A stretch of 21,152 nucleotides of DNA from OLB11 sp044234005 (GCA_044234005.1 JBIIJE010000037.1:1-21152); one strand, 5' to 3'. Shown: positions 9,281-17,806, numbered from the stretch's first letter. Numbers and translations: made by a program. The notes: generated by a model not told the origin, from the letters alone.

Positions 9281-9715
9281 TTAGTAATTAAACTCTTTAT
9301 AATATTCTTTATTACCTGATTGGATACTTAATTTAAGTTTATAACTCGAACTGACCCAATCTGAAGTATTTACTACATAATCTCCTTGCTCATTCATTAC
9401 TAAATCATACTTCCTATCTAGCTTATCGTTTGACTTATTATAAGCAACCATAGACATACTTTGCAAATTGCTACCTAATTCTTCTGGCAATTTAAATTTA
9501 ATACTACTCGCTTCTTTTTGCATAGTGATTCCATCATAATACAATTTCGTATTCTCTTTGGCATCGATGGTGTTTTGATACTTCATTTCTTGCTCATAGT
9601 AATTTGTAGCAACCATAATTGACGGATTTTGAGTACACTTAAACACTAGCCATGTCATAAAAACGAGCATAAATCCAAACCCAACAAGTATAATATTTCC
9701 AGCATGTATTTTCAT
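9281..9715 (-). CDS. ccoH: CcoH/FixH, cbb3 oxidase assembly protein
   Basis: 144 residues. One N-terminal transmembrane helix (about residues 6-26, IILVGFGFMLVFMTWLVFKC) is followed by a periplasmic beta domain. The family's NYYEQEMKYQNTID motif follows the helix. CcoH/FixH is needed for stable assembly of cbb3 oxidase and acts with the CcoI copper pump in other bacteria. I place the start at the ATG at 9713-9715, giving MKIHAGN. An in-frame GTG at 9739 would add eight residues and overlap ccoG by 14 bases, which is less likely. With the chosen start it lies 10 bases after the ccoG stop and 3 bases before the TauE/SafE-like gene. Confidence 0.87.
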   Translation of the reverse strand: MKIHAGNIILVGFGFMLVFMTWLVFKCTQNPSIMVATNYYEQEMKYQNTIDAKENTKLYYDGITMQKEASSIKFKLPEELGSNLQSMSMVAYNKSNDKLDRKYDLVMNEQGDYVVNTSDWVSSSYKLKLSIQSGNKEYYKEFNY

Positions 9716-9725
9716 AATGTTTGTT

Positions 9726-11126
9726 TTAATATTCACCAATAAATGAAATCTTTTTGGTTTGAATTAGTTTGTCACCAGACTTAATCAATATTTTCATAGC
9801 CTCTTTTCTTTTTGTAATATGCTCTCTAGGGACCTTAATAAAAAATGTTTCCTCATACTCAATGCCAGATTTTAAAGAGTCTATTCGTTTGCCTACATAC
9901 TCAATCTTGGCAATTGCCTTATCTAATTCAAGATGATAAGGTTCCGTATAACCACTCTTACTAACCACTTTTACCTTATATAAATTACTGATTGTTCCGT
10001 CTTTATTCTCTTGCAGAATTTGCCCAGCTACTCGTAATATTGTTGCATCGAACATATCGCGAGTTACTAATAATCCAACCAGCAAACCAATTAGAAGAAC
10101 TAGCACTACAGAGTACGCCTTGATACGATAAGTAATTTTAGGTTTAACACCAGATGCAACATTGTTTTCACTGCCATACTTTATTAGGTTAGGCTCGAGC
10201 CCAGCATTCTTCATCATTACGTTACAAGCGTCTATACATGAAGTACAATTGACACATTCAAGTTGCGTTCCATTTCGAATGTCAATTCCTGTTGGACAAA
10301 CATTCACACACATTCCACAATCTATACAATCGCCTTTTTTCTCTTCAGATTTTCGCTTTTTAGTTCGAGGCTCGCCGCGTAAATAATCATAAATAACGAC
10401 GATTGAATTTCGATCAAGCAAAACACCTTGCAATCTGCCATAAGGACAAATAACGATACAACTTATTTCACGAACAAAAGCATAAATAGCATAAAAGGCA
10501 AATGTAAATAATAGTATCATGGCAAAACCTAATGTATGCTTAGAAATAGGTTCAGTGATAATGGTTTTTAATTCATCGAGACCAATGATATAAGCTAAAA
10601 AAGTATTGGCTATTATAAACGAAAGTGTAAAGAAAATGATATGCTTGATTGATTTACGAAGATACATTTCAGTGGTCCAAGTTTTGTGATCTGCAATCAT
10701 TTGTTTGTTCGCAGGACCTTCAATCCAGTATTCAATTTTTCGAAAAACCATTTCGAGAAAGATGGTTTGAGGACAAGCCCATCCGCAAAAAACACGCCCA
10801 AAAATAAGTGTAAAGACAACTATAAATAAAATGAAAACGAGCATACCAATTCCAAACAGAATAAAATCTTGGGGTAAAAAAACTTGACCGAAGAAAATGA
10901 ATTTGGATTGGGTTACATTAAATAAAAATAATGGATTGCCATTATATTTGATAAATGGCAATCCGAATAATATTATTAGATAAGCGATACTAAAGTAAGT
11001 GCGGAGATTGTATAATTTGCCAGTAGGTTGAAAAACATACATCCATTTTCTTTTACCTGCTGTATCAACCGTTGATATCTTATCTCTAAAATTCTCCTCC
11101 GACTGTGTTTCAAACTGATCGTTCAT
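9726..11126 (-). CDS. ccoG: CcoG/FixG, cbb3 oxidase accessory ferredoxin-like copper reductase
   Basis: 466 residues, polytopic membrane protein with a cytoplasmic iron-sulfur domain. Five or so transmembrane helices surround FCGWACPQT (C114, C118) and CIVICPYGR (C223, C227), the motifs of the NapH/FixG family. Two 4Fe-4S binding sets follow: C267, C270, C273, C277 (CIDCGMCVNVCP) and C291, C294, C297, C301 (CVNCTSCIDAC). After a further helix at about 335-352 comes the Ig-like FixG C-terminal domain. In Rhodobacter CcoG reduces Cu(II) to Cu(I) for delivery to the oxidase, and the same role is likely here. All cluster ligands are intact. It lies 36 bases after ccoP in the operon. Confidence 0.95.
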   Translation of the reverse strand: MNDQFETQSEENFRDKISTVDTAGKRKWMYVFQPTGKLYNLRTYFSIAYLIILFGLPFIKYNGNPLFLFNVTQSKFIFFGQVFLPQDFILFGIGMLVFILFIVVFTLIFGRVFCGWACPQTIFLEMVFRKIEYWIEGPANKQMIADHKTWTTEMYLRKSIKHIIFFTLSFIIANTFLAYIIGLDELKTIITEPISKHTLGFAMILLFTFAFYAIYAFVREISCIVICPYGRLQGVLLDRNSIVVIYDYLRGEPRTKKRKSEEKKGDCIDCGMCVNVCPTGIDIRNGTQLECVNCTSCIDACNVMMKNAGLEPNLIKYGSENNVASGVKPKITYRIKAYSVVLVLLIGLLVGLLVTRDMFDATILRVAGQILQENKDGTISNLYKVKVVSKSGYTEPYHLELDKAIAKIEYVGKRIDSLKSGIEYEETFFIKVPREHITKRKEAMKILIKSGDKLIQTKKISFIGEY

Positions 11127-11162
11127 CTTCTTATCTATCTTTAATTTTTCGAAATGGAACTC

Positions 11163-12317
11163 TTATTTCTTCGAGCTATCGCTGGGTGCAATGGTAACTT
11201 TACTAGAGTCACTTGATGCTGTTGTTCCGGCTTCTTCAATATATAATTCGCCTTGTTTTTCTTTTGGTGCTGGTGGATTAGTGCCTCGTAAGGTTTTTAC
11301 GAAACTGGTAATTTGTGCCATTTGTATTGGAGAGAAATCATCCTTCCAACTCTTCATTCCTTTTTCTTGCCAACCATATTTAATCGAGTAAAATATATCT
11401 TTAATACTTCCTTTATGAATCCAATAATCGTCGGCTAAATTAGGCCCTACTCCACCCTGACCTTTATCGCCATGACATGCCAAACAGTTTTTAGCGTATA
11501 GATTTGCTCCTTCAATAATATCAGCATCACCTAGCATTTTCACTGTATTCTCATCTACATTGTTGGCTCCTTTTTTAAGATATTCTTCTTTTTGAACCAA
11601 CGCGATTTCATTAGCAAGTGCTAGTTCTGTATATTGGTTCGGCAAAGTTTCTGAAACGAACATTCGATATAGATAAACAACTGAGAAAAGTACAAATGCT
11701 GTCATAGCCCAAGTCCACCAAGCTGGTATTTTATTATCTAATTCACGAATGCCGTCATAATCATGCGACATATCAAGTTTATCCTCTTCTTCAATAGGAA
11801 CTGTCTCGTTGAATTTTTGAAACCAGGTTCTAACTTTTGATGTTTCTGCGCTTGTATTTACCGAAAGTTTTGCTTCATTTTTTATTCCCATTAATAAAAA
11901 CATTGTTCGCACAAGCACTAAAATCACAACAAATAAAATAAAAACGATGAAACAGAGTAAATAAATATCAAGATTATTAAATGTATTAGCACTCATTGCA
12001 GGCTTTGCATCTTGTGCACTAGAAACCGATGATAAAAAAACGAACCCCAGTATCATTGGTAAAATTTTATTTTTCTCTGCTTTTAATTTCTCCAGATATG
12101 TTTTATTCGCAATTTTTATTCCATTTGCAAGCACGAAAATGATAAATACAAACAAGATAATTACGCCAGTCAATGCATAGAGTGCCATGTTACTCGATGA
12201 AAATGCTGTAGATTCAGTTGGTGCTGCTTTCCCTTGTCCAAAACATAAACTTGGTATAATTAATGTAAAAACCATTCCAATAATACGGCTTGCTATAGCT
12301 TTCAATTTGTTATTCAT
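11163..12317 (-). CDS. ccoP: CcoP/FixP, cytochrome c subunit of cbb3 oxidase (single haem)
   Basis: 384 residues. The only haem c site is CLACH at 278-282, followed by GDKGQGGVGPNL; Met321 (KGMKSW) is the likely axial ligand. Classical proteobacterial CcoP has two haems, so this is the shorter-electron-path form. The conserved IPAWWTWAMTAFVLFSVVYL helix is at 197-216. The N-terminal 145 residues are unusual: two consecutive blocks (about 10-66 and 84-141), each a hydrophobic segment ending in FGQ or SAQ, a polar spacer and a long transmembrane helix, look like an internal duplication. The C-terminus is a low-complexity tail with repeated SSDSSK/PSDSSK. It starts with ATG at 12317, 12 bases after ccoQ. 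It donates electrons from soluble or membrane cytochromes to CcoO and CcoN. Confidence 0.93.
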   Translation of the reverse strand: MNNKLKAIASRIIGMVFTLIIPSLCFGQGKAAPTESTAFSSSNMALYALTGVIILFVFIIFVLANGIKIANKTYLEKLKAEKNKILPMILGFVFLSSVSSAQDAKPAMSANTFNNLDIYLLCFIVFILFVVILVLVRTMFLLMGIKNEAKLSVNTSAETSKVRTWFQKFNETVPIEEEDKLDMSHDYDGIRELDNKIPAWWTWAMTAFVLFSVVYLYRMFVSETLPNQYTELALANEIALVQKEEYLKKGANNVDENTVKMLGDADIIEGANLYAKNCLACHGDKGQGGVGPNLADDYWIHKGSIKDIFYSIKYGWQEKGMKSWKDDFSPIQMAQITSFVKTLRGTNPPAPKEKQGELYIEEAGTTASSDSSKVTIAPSDSSKK

Positions 12318-12329
12318 ACTTTGTATTTT

Positions 12330-12488
12330 TTAATTTAATGGAATACTTGCTTTATCATTCATGCTTTTTTTATCGGCAGTAAAGACGTAAAAGAGTACAG
12401 CAATAAAAATACCTGTGAATAGTATTAAGGATATCATAGGATAAACCTCTACTCCATTTATTTGTTCTAAATAATTTTTAAACTTCAT
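12330..12488 (-). CDS. ccoQ: CcoQ-like small subunit of cbb3 oxidase
   Basis: A 52-residue frame from ATG (12486-12488) to TAA (12330-12332). It begins MKFKNYLEQINGVEVYPMIS, has a single transmembrane helix (about residues 17-36, ISLILFTGIFIAVLFYVF) and ends with a short charged tail containing TADKKS. Size, single helix, the post-helix charged motif and position between ccoNO and ccoP (12 bases on each side) all fit CcoQ/FixQ, which stabilises the oxidase complex. Sequence conservation of this family is low, so the name rests mainly on position and topology. Confidence 0.85.
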   Translation of the reverse strand: MKFKNYLEQINGVEVYPMISLILFTGIFIAVLFYVFTADKKSMNDKASIPLN

Positions 12489-12500
12489 AATTTCGTGTTG

Positions 12501-14612
12501 TTATTTTGATTTTATATCTGTACCTAATCTTTGTAAATAAGCAATCAAGGCTATGACTTCTTTATCACGATTTACCTTAATCTTCTCAGACTTCAAATTA
12601 TCGCTAATTGCGTCTGCTTGTTTTCTTAAATCTTGCAAGGCTATTTTCTCATACCCATCTGGATAAGGCACACCCAATGTTCTCATAGCATTTATTTTCG
12701 ACTCTGTTGTGCTCTCATCTAAATCATCTTCGAGTAACCAAGGATATTCAGGCATCAAACTACCAGGTGTCATATCTTTTGGATAACGCATATGATTGTA
12801 ATGCCAGCTATTTGGATACTTCCCGCCAATGCGATGTAAATCTGGTCCACTGCGTTTACTACCCCATTGAAATGGATGATCATAAACAAACTCACCTGCT
12901 TTTGAATACTCACCATATCGCGCTTCTTCATCTCTGAATGGGCGAATCATTTGTGAGTGACAATTATAACATCCTTCACGAATATAAATGTCACGACCTT
13001 GCAATTCGAGCGGTGTATAAGGTTTTACGGAAGCAATCGTCGGTACATTTTCTTTAATCATAAATGTGGGTACCAATTCAAATATTCCACCTATTGCTAC
13101 TGCTATTAAAGCGAATAATAAGAATCGCAATGGCTTACGCTCAATAATTGTATGCCAATGTAATTTAGAGTGAGGCATTTCTTGTTCTGAAAGAGGTAAT
13201 GCTTCAGCTGCTTCTTCATTAATAAATGATCCCTGTTTAATAGTTTTATAAATATTGAAACACGCCATAATTGCACCTACCCAATAGAGCAAACCGCCCA
13301 CACCGCGAATGATGTACAAAGGAATAATATGCGTAACTGTTTCCATAAATTGGAACTGCAATTGACCACTCTCTGTAAATTGTTTCCACATAATACTTTG
13401 CGAAAAGCCAGCCCAATACATAGGAATCGCATACAATAAAATACCAACTGTACCAATCAAGAAATGCTGATTAGCCATTTTCACACTGTATAGAGTTGTA
13501 CCCCACATGCGAGGAATCAAGTAGTATAACATACCGAAAATTAAAAAACCATTCCAACCTAGTGCACCAATATGTACGTGCGCAACTGTCCAATCCGTGT
13601 AGTGACTAATTGCATTCACCGTTTTCAATGAAAGCATAGGTCCTTCAAATGTTGACATACCATAACAAGTTAGGGCAACAACAAACATTTTTAGGATAGG
13701 ATCTTCTCGAACCTTATCCCAAGCGCCGCGCAATGTGTAGAGTCCGTTCAACATACCTGCCCAACTTGGAATGATAAGCATTACGCTAAAAACAGTACCT
13801 AATGCTTGAGCCCAACCTGGCAAAGCAGTGTATAATAAATGATGTGGTCCTGCCCATATATATAAGAAGATTAATGCCCAAAAGTGAACAATACTCCATC
13901 GATATGAATAGATAGGTCTTCCAGAAGCTTTAGGTACAAAATAATACATCAAACCAATAAAAGGTGTTGTGAGGAAAAATGCTACCGCATTATGACCATA
14001 CCACCATTGCACCAAAGCATCTTGCACTCCCGCATAAAGGCTATAACTTTTTGTCATGGAAATTGGCAACTCAAATGAATTCACAATATGTAGCATGGCA
14101 ACTGTAACCCAAGTAGCGATGAAGAACCAAATGGCAACATATAAATGACGCTCTCTACGTTTTAAAATTGTGCCAAACATATTAACGCCAAAAACAACCC
14201 AAATTAATGCAATAAGAATATCAATAGGCCACTCTAATTCGGCATACTCTTTACCTGTTGTATAGCCAGCTAATAAAGAAACAGCACCTAAGACTATGAT
14301 TAATTGCCAACCCCATAGATGTATTTTGCTTAGGGTATCATTAAATAATCGTGTTTTAAGCACACGTTGCATAATATAATATGCTCCTGCAAAAATAGCA
14401 TTTCCACAAAAAGCAAAAATTACTGCATTAGTATGTAAGGGTCGTAAACGTCCAAAGGTTGTATAAGGCAATCCAAGATTTAAATCTGGATAGGCAAGCT
14501 GAAATGCAATCACAATGCCGACCAACATACCTACAATACCCCAAAATAAAGTAGAAATTCCGAATTGCTTAACAATTCTATTGTCGTAATAAAATTTTTC
14601 CAATTGCGTCAT
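12501..14612 (-). CDS. ccoN: Fused CcoN-CcoO, catalytic and monohaem subunits of cbb3 oxidase
   Basis: 703 residues; one polypeptide joins CcoN (about 1-480) and CcoO (about 490-703), a fusion common in Bacteroidota. CcoN has 12 helices and the full set of ligands: H60 for low-spin haem b, H207, H257 and H258 for CuB, Y251 for the cross-linked tyrosine (LYIWAGPHH), and H345 and H347 (AHVHIGALGWNG) for the haems. By my recollection these positions coincide with the Pseudomonas stutzeri numbering. CcoO has a membrane anchor at about 498-518 and one haem c site, CYNCH at 548-552, with Met620 (GSLMPEYPWL) as probable axial ligand. It reduces oxygen to water with high affinity and pumps protons. 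The ATG at 14612 lies 5 bases after ccoS. Confidence 0.97.
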   Translation of the reverse strand: MTQLEKFYYDNRIVKQFGISTLFWGIVGMLVGIVIAFQLAYPDLNLGLPYTTFGRLRPLHTNAVIFAFCGNAIFAGAYYIMQRVLKTRLFNDTLSKIHLWGWQLIIVLGAVSLLAGYTTGKEYAELEWPIDILIALIWVVFGVNMFGTILKRRERHLYVAIWFFIATWVTVAMLHIVNSFELPISMTKSYSLYAGVQDALVQWWYGHNAVAFFLTTPFIGLMYYFVPKASGRPIYSYRWSIVHFWALIFLYIWAGPHHLLYTALPGWAQALGTVFSVMLIIPSWAGMLNGLYTLRGAWDKVREDPILKMFVVALTCYGMSTFEGPMLSLKTVNAISHYTDWTVAHVHIGALGWNGFLIFGMLYYLIPRMWGTTLYSVKMANQHFLIGTVGILLYAIPMYWAGFSQSIMWKQFTESGQLQFQFMETVTHIIPLYIIRGVGGLLYWVGAIMACFNIYKTIKQGSFINEEAAEALPLSEQEMPHSKLHWHTIIERKPLRFLLFALIAVAIGGIFELVPTFMIKENVPTIASVKPYTPLELQGRDIYIREGCYNCHSQMIRPFRDEEARYGEYSKAGEFVYDHPFQWGSKRSGPDLHRIGGKYPNSWHYNHMRYPKDMTPGSLMPEYPWLLEDDLDESTTESKINAMRTLGVPYPDGYEKIALQDLRKQADAISDNLKSEKIKVNRDKEVIALIAYLQRLGTDIKSK

Positions 14613-14617
14613 AATTT

Positions 14618-14776
14618 TTATTTTTTAGTTTCTTTTATTTTATCATCAAAAAAAATCTTTTCAGCAGGCGAATAGCTATCATCAAATTGCCCCGTGTCAG
14701 TGCTCCACAGAAAAGCCACTAAGAAGCTCACTGCAACAATTAAACTAACACAGAGCAAAAAAATAATCACGTTCAT
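14618..14776 (-). CDS. ccoS: CcoS/FixS, small cbb3 oxidase maturation protein
   Basis: A 52-residue frame from ATG (14774-14776) to TAA (14618-14620). It begins MNVIIFLLCVSLIVAVSFLV; one transmembrane helix fills residues 3-24 and is followed by AFLWSTDTGQFDD, the WS-x-x-x-GQFDD signature of CcoS. CcoS is required for insertion of haem b and CuB into CcoN. It is the first gene of the operon, 5 bases before ccoNO; in many proteobacteria it instead follows ccoI. The motif makes the identification firm despite the small size. Confidence 0.93.
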   Translation of the reverse strand: MNVIIFLLCVSLIVAVSFLVAFLWSTDTGQFDDSYSPAEKIFFDDKIKETKK

Positions 14777-14802
14777 ACCTTTTAGGATTTCTATATTGTC
14801 AA

Positions 14803-14830
14803 CAAATGTATATTCAGCTAGAGGGTCAAA
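14803..14830 (-). promoter_or_regulatory. Promoter of the cco operon
   Basis: The minus strand has TACATTTG at 14810-14803 (exact TAnnTTTG) and TTTG at 14830-14827, separated by 16 bases, slightly shorter than usual. The predicted transcript start is near 14798, leaving a leader of about 22 bases before the ccoS ATG at 14776. The palindrome centred at 14861.5 would lie at about -63 relative to that start. Confidence 0.55.
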
Positions 14831-14854
14831 AAATGTATTACGTCAAACAGAAAT

Positions 14855-14868
14855 ATGATTTTTATCAT
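14855..14868. promoter_or_regulatory. Crp/Fnr-type operator between cco operon and divergent gene
   Basis: ATGATTTTTATCAT is a perfect 14-bp palindrome with TGAT half-sites four bases apart, as in the Fnr box TTGAT-N4-ATCAA. It lies between divergent start codons at 14776 and 14940, about -63 from the predicted cco start and about -56 from the predicted start of the plus-strand gene. With no gene end on either side, a terminator role is excluded. The Crp/Fnr gene at 18417-19130 is the obvious candidate to bind it. Binding itself is inference. Confidence 0.65.
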
Positions 14869-14882
14869 AAATTATTGATTAC

Positions 14883-14913
14883 TTTGATCATAACTCTTAA
14901 AGTAATAAATTTG
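14883..14913 (+). promoter_or_regulatory. Promoter of the acidic 147-residue protein gene
   Basis: TTTG at 14883-14886 and TAAATTTG at 14906-14913 are separated by 19 bases, an almost ideal Bacteroidota promoter. Transcription should start near 14918, about 20 bases before the ATG at 14940. It faces away from the cco promoter and shares the palindromic operator with it. Confidence 0.6.
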
Positions 14914-14939
14914 AAATAACTTAGTTTCAAAATTTACAC

Positions 14940-15383
14940 ATGCAATACAGGGAAATATTACTCGATCTAATTCTAAATCAACCAGAAGATGCACTTGACA
15001 ATTGGATGTCAACACAAGCTCCACTTGACCAAGTAGAAATATTAAAAGAACTAAAGCTGCTAGCTGAAGAACTTAGCCATGAAATTGAAGAGGCTTTACC
15101 GGCGGATTTATTGAATAGCTTTGATGCAGACATAGAAGAATATCAAGAAGCCATCTTAGATGAAAAAGTTGCAGAATTACAATTGGAAATAGCGGAAGAT
15201 AATTTAGATAAAACCATGCAAGAAGTAAATGAAACAATTCAAGGTGTAAGAACTTATGTAATTGAATGTATCACTACTGGAGCTCCGAATGCAAAGGAAA
15301 TGCGAGCACTTGCCGAACAAATCATGGAATTAGAAAAACGAGATGGCGTATATTCTGAAGAAAATTGGAAGGCAATTTTATAA
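14940..15383 (+). CDS. Acidic helical protein of unknown function, divergent from cco operon
   Basis: 147 residues, no signal peptide, no membrane helix, only one cysteine (in TYVIECITTGAPNAKEM). It is strongly acidic and almost entirely predicted helical: leucine- and glutamate-rich stretches at about 28-60 (LDQVEILKELKLLAEELSHE) and 60-105 suggest coiled-coil or helical-bundle packing, then a less charged segment with a GAPN turn and a final helix. I recognise no family. It has a clear promoter of its own, shares an Fnr-type box with the cco operon, and faces convergently the end of ccoI. A role linked to microaerobic respiration, such as a chaperone or adaptor, is only an inference from position. 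Codon use matches its neighbours. Confidence 0.85.
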   Translation: MQYREILLDLILNQPEDALDNWMSTQAPLDQVEILKELKLLAEELSHEIEEALPADLLNSFDADIEEYQEAILDEKVAELQLEIAEDNLDKTMQEVNETIQGVRTYVIECITTGAPNAKEMRALAEQIMELEKRDGVYSEENWKAIL

Positions 15384-15415
15384 TTTAAAAACCAATTCTC
15401 AAGCTTGATACTATC

Positions 15416-17806
15416 CTATTTATTTCTAAATAATTTCTGGTAAATGAAACTTGTACCTAAATAGGCTAACAAGATTACACTTATTGATGATGCTGGCATG
15501 AGAATCGCAGCAATAACAGGTTTTAAATTGCCAGAGACAGCATAACTTAAACCTATCACATTATAGAGTAATGAATAAATAAACATAGCAATAATGAAAT
15601 ATTTAATCAGTTTGGAAGCTTTCAGAAATTTATATAACTCACCAATTTTTTCACCCTGCAAAATAGCATCGGAAGCGGGTGAGAAGGAGAAAGTATCTTC
15701 GACAATTGAGATACCAACGTCACTTTGTTTTAAAGCGCCCGCATCATTGATACCATCGCCTACCATTAACACCTTTTGACCCTTTGATTGCATCGATTCT
15801 ACAAAATCTAATTTTTGCTGTGGCGTTTGCTGAAATCGAAGTTGAGAATGTCTAGGAAATATTTCTGCTAATTGCTGCTTCGCACTAGGGTTGTCGCCAC
15901 TCAATAAACTTATATCGTATGCCATTAAGTTTGATAATAAATTCTTCACACTAGACCGAACTGTATGAATTACATTGAAATAGCCTTCTACTTGATTATC
16001 AATTTTAAAATAGCAATTTGACCCTTTGGTATCTTCCACTTCGATAGTGCCAACGTAACTTGCTCGACCTATTTTTATTAACTTATCTTGATGCCATGCC
16101 TCTATACCTGAACCTTCTACTTCCTTAAAATGCGTGATATCTAAATAGTTTTTCGGCGAATAATAATTACAGATAATTTTGCTAATTGGGTGTGTGGCAT
16201 GTTGAAGTACAGACAATACTAAAAGCAAATCATCATCCTTTAATTGATGCGCAAATAATGTAACATCCTGACTATTTTTTTCTGTGATGGTACCTGTTTT
16301 ATCAAAAACAATGTGATTAATATCAGCTAGCTTTTGTAATGTATGTTCATTCTTGACAAATAAACCTTGCATCGATAAAAGCTCAATAATAAATCCGTTG
16401 GTATAGGATGAAGCTAATAATAAAGTACAAGGACATGCCACTATCAAAACAGCCGTAAATGCATTCCAAGCATTCAAAGGATTGACCACTTGCCAATATG
16501 CGAATGAAATACTTGCGATTACTAACAAAACCAAAGAAAAGTATTTTGATAAATTATCAACAAAATTTTGTTGTGACGATGTTGTTGATTCAAACGCTTT
16601 GTTATTCCATAATGTGGTAAAGCTATTTTGCTCAAAAGTTTTAAGAGTCACCACATGAATTGACTCGCTCATAACTTTACCACCTGCATAGACTAAATCA
16701 CCCGTAACTAATTTCTGAGGAATATTCTCACCAGTTACAAAGCTATAATCGATGATGGCTTGTTTAGAACTTAAAATACCATCTACTGGTACAATCTCTT
16801 GATGATGCATTTTCAAAACATCATTTACTTCAACATCATTTATGTTTATAGACTTTGTAGCACCTTGAATAATTTTTGTAACTGAAATTGGAAAGTAAGA
16901 TCTATAATCGCGATTGAACTTTAAATGGCTCGAAGTTTTCTGTTGCAAAAATCGACCGATCAACATAAAAAAAACAATCCCACTCATACTATCTAAATAA
17001 CCAGCACCAGTATTACTTACTATTTCGTAAACGCTTCTCGAGAATGTGATGATAATGGCCAAAGTAATAGGTGCGTCTATATTTATATACTTTAATTTTA
17101 TACTTTTAAATGAATTGACAAAAAGCTCTTGTGCGCCATATAAAAGCACAGGTAGGGAAAGAGCCAAATTTGTATGACGAAAGAACATGGATAATCTTGC
17201 ATTTTCCTCCATTTCTAAGCCTAGGTACTCCGGAAAACTTATAAGCATAATATTTGCAAAACAGAAACCAACTAGTCCTAATTTTTTTATGGTTCCACGG
17301 TTTGATTGGTTCTCTTCCTTTTCTGTATAATCTTGTAAAGTAATATACGGTTCATAACCTATGGAGGTAAGTAATTCAGCTACCCCACGAAGACTTATAA
17401 GGTCATTAAAAAATGAAATACTCACTTTCTTTGTGCGAAAATTAACCTGCGAACTTCTAATCCCATCGTTAAGTTTGAATAGATTTTCTAGCAGCCACAA
17501 ACAAGAACTACAATGTATTTGTGGTAAATAAAACTGTACTTGTGTAAACTCATTATTTTTGAATGAAAATAATTGAGCTGCCGTTTGTTCATCTTCCAAG
17601 AATTGAAATTTAGAAGCATGTACTTTTTTAATCGTGTTTCCTGGGCTTTCATTTAAGCAGTAATAAGCATCTAAACTATGTTGGTTAAGTATAGAATAAA
17701 CGCTTCTACAACCAGTACAACAAAATATTTTATCTTGAATAGCTATATCTTCATTCAAGCAATTCTCCCCACAATGGTAACATGCAATTTGTAATCTTGT
17801 TTTCAT
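15416..17806 (-). CDS. ccoI: CcoI/FixI, copper-translocating P1B-type ATPase
   Basis: 796 residues. The N-terminus has a cysteine-rich metal-binding domain typical of CcoI (C9, C12, C16, C29, C30, C33), then an HMA-like site HCSSC at 98-102. Eight helices follow, with the ion-binding CPC at 458-460, TGE at 358-360, the phosphorylated aspartate D502 in DKTGTIT, the HP motif in HATHPISK (about 539-540) and GDGINDAGALKQSDVG near the C-terminus. CcoI moves Cu(I) out of the cytoplasm for CuB of cbb3 oxidase. I choose the ATG at 17804-17806: it overlaps the upstream stop as ATGA and gives the family's normal MKTRLQIACYHCGE start. A frame extending to 17839 exists but runs inside the upstream gene. 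It is separated from the cco operon by the divergent acidic-protein gene. Confidence 0.93.
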   Translation of the reverse strand: MKTRLQIACYHCGENCLNEDIAIQDKIFCCTGCRSVYSILNQHSLDAYYCLNESPGNTIKKVHASKFQFLEDEQTAAQLFSFKNNEFTQVQFYLPQIHCSSCLWLLENLFKLNDGIRSSQVNFRTKKVSISFFNDLISLRGVAELLTSIGYEPYITLQDYTEKEENQSNRGTIKKLGLVGFCFANIMLISFPEYLGLEMEENARLSMFFRHTNLALSLPVLLYGAQELFVNSFKSIKLKYINIDAPITLAIIITFSRSVYEIVSNTGAGYLDSMSGIVFFMLIGRFLQQKTSSHLKFNRDYRSYFPISVTKIIQGATKSININDVEVNDVLKMHHQEIVPVDGILSSKQAIIDYSFVTGENIPQKLVTGDLVYAGGKVMSESIHVVTLKTFEQNSFTTLWNNKAFESTTSSQQNFVDNLSKYFSLVLLVIASISFAYWQVVNPLNAWNAFTAVLIVACPCTLLLASSYTNGFIIELLSMQGLFVKNEHTLQKLADINHIVFDKTGTITEKNSQDVTLFAHQLKDDDLLLVLSVLQHATHPISKIICNYYSPKNYLDITHFKEVEGSGIEAWHQDKLIKIGRASYVGTIEVEDTKGSNCYFKIDNQVEGYFNVIHTVRSSVKNLLSNLMAYDISLLSGDNPSAKQQLAEIFPRHSQLRFQQTPQQKLDFVESMQSKGQKVLMVGDGINDAGALKQSDVGISIVEDTFSFSPASDAILQGEKIGELYKFLKASKLIKYFIIAMFIYSLLYNVIGLSYAVSGNLKPVIAAILMPASSISVILLAYLGTSFIYQKLFRNK

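Noticed and set aside
9716..9739. Extension of ccoH to the GTG at 9739
   Set aside because: It would overlap ccoG and add MVNIKTNI, which is not typical of FixH; the ATG at 9715 gives the normal family start.
14875..14888. TTGAT-N4-TTGAT as a second Fnr box in the divergent region
   Set aside because: The two half-sites are direct, not inverted, repeats, and the second overlaps the -33 TTTG of the plus-strand promoter.
15399..15408. TCAAGCTTGA palindrome between convergent genes as a bidirectional terminator
   Set aside because: Perfect but loopless 10-bp palindrome with no T-run on either side; no hairpin of terminator type can form.
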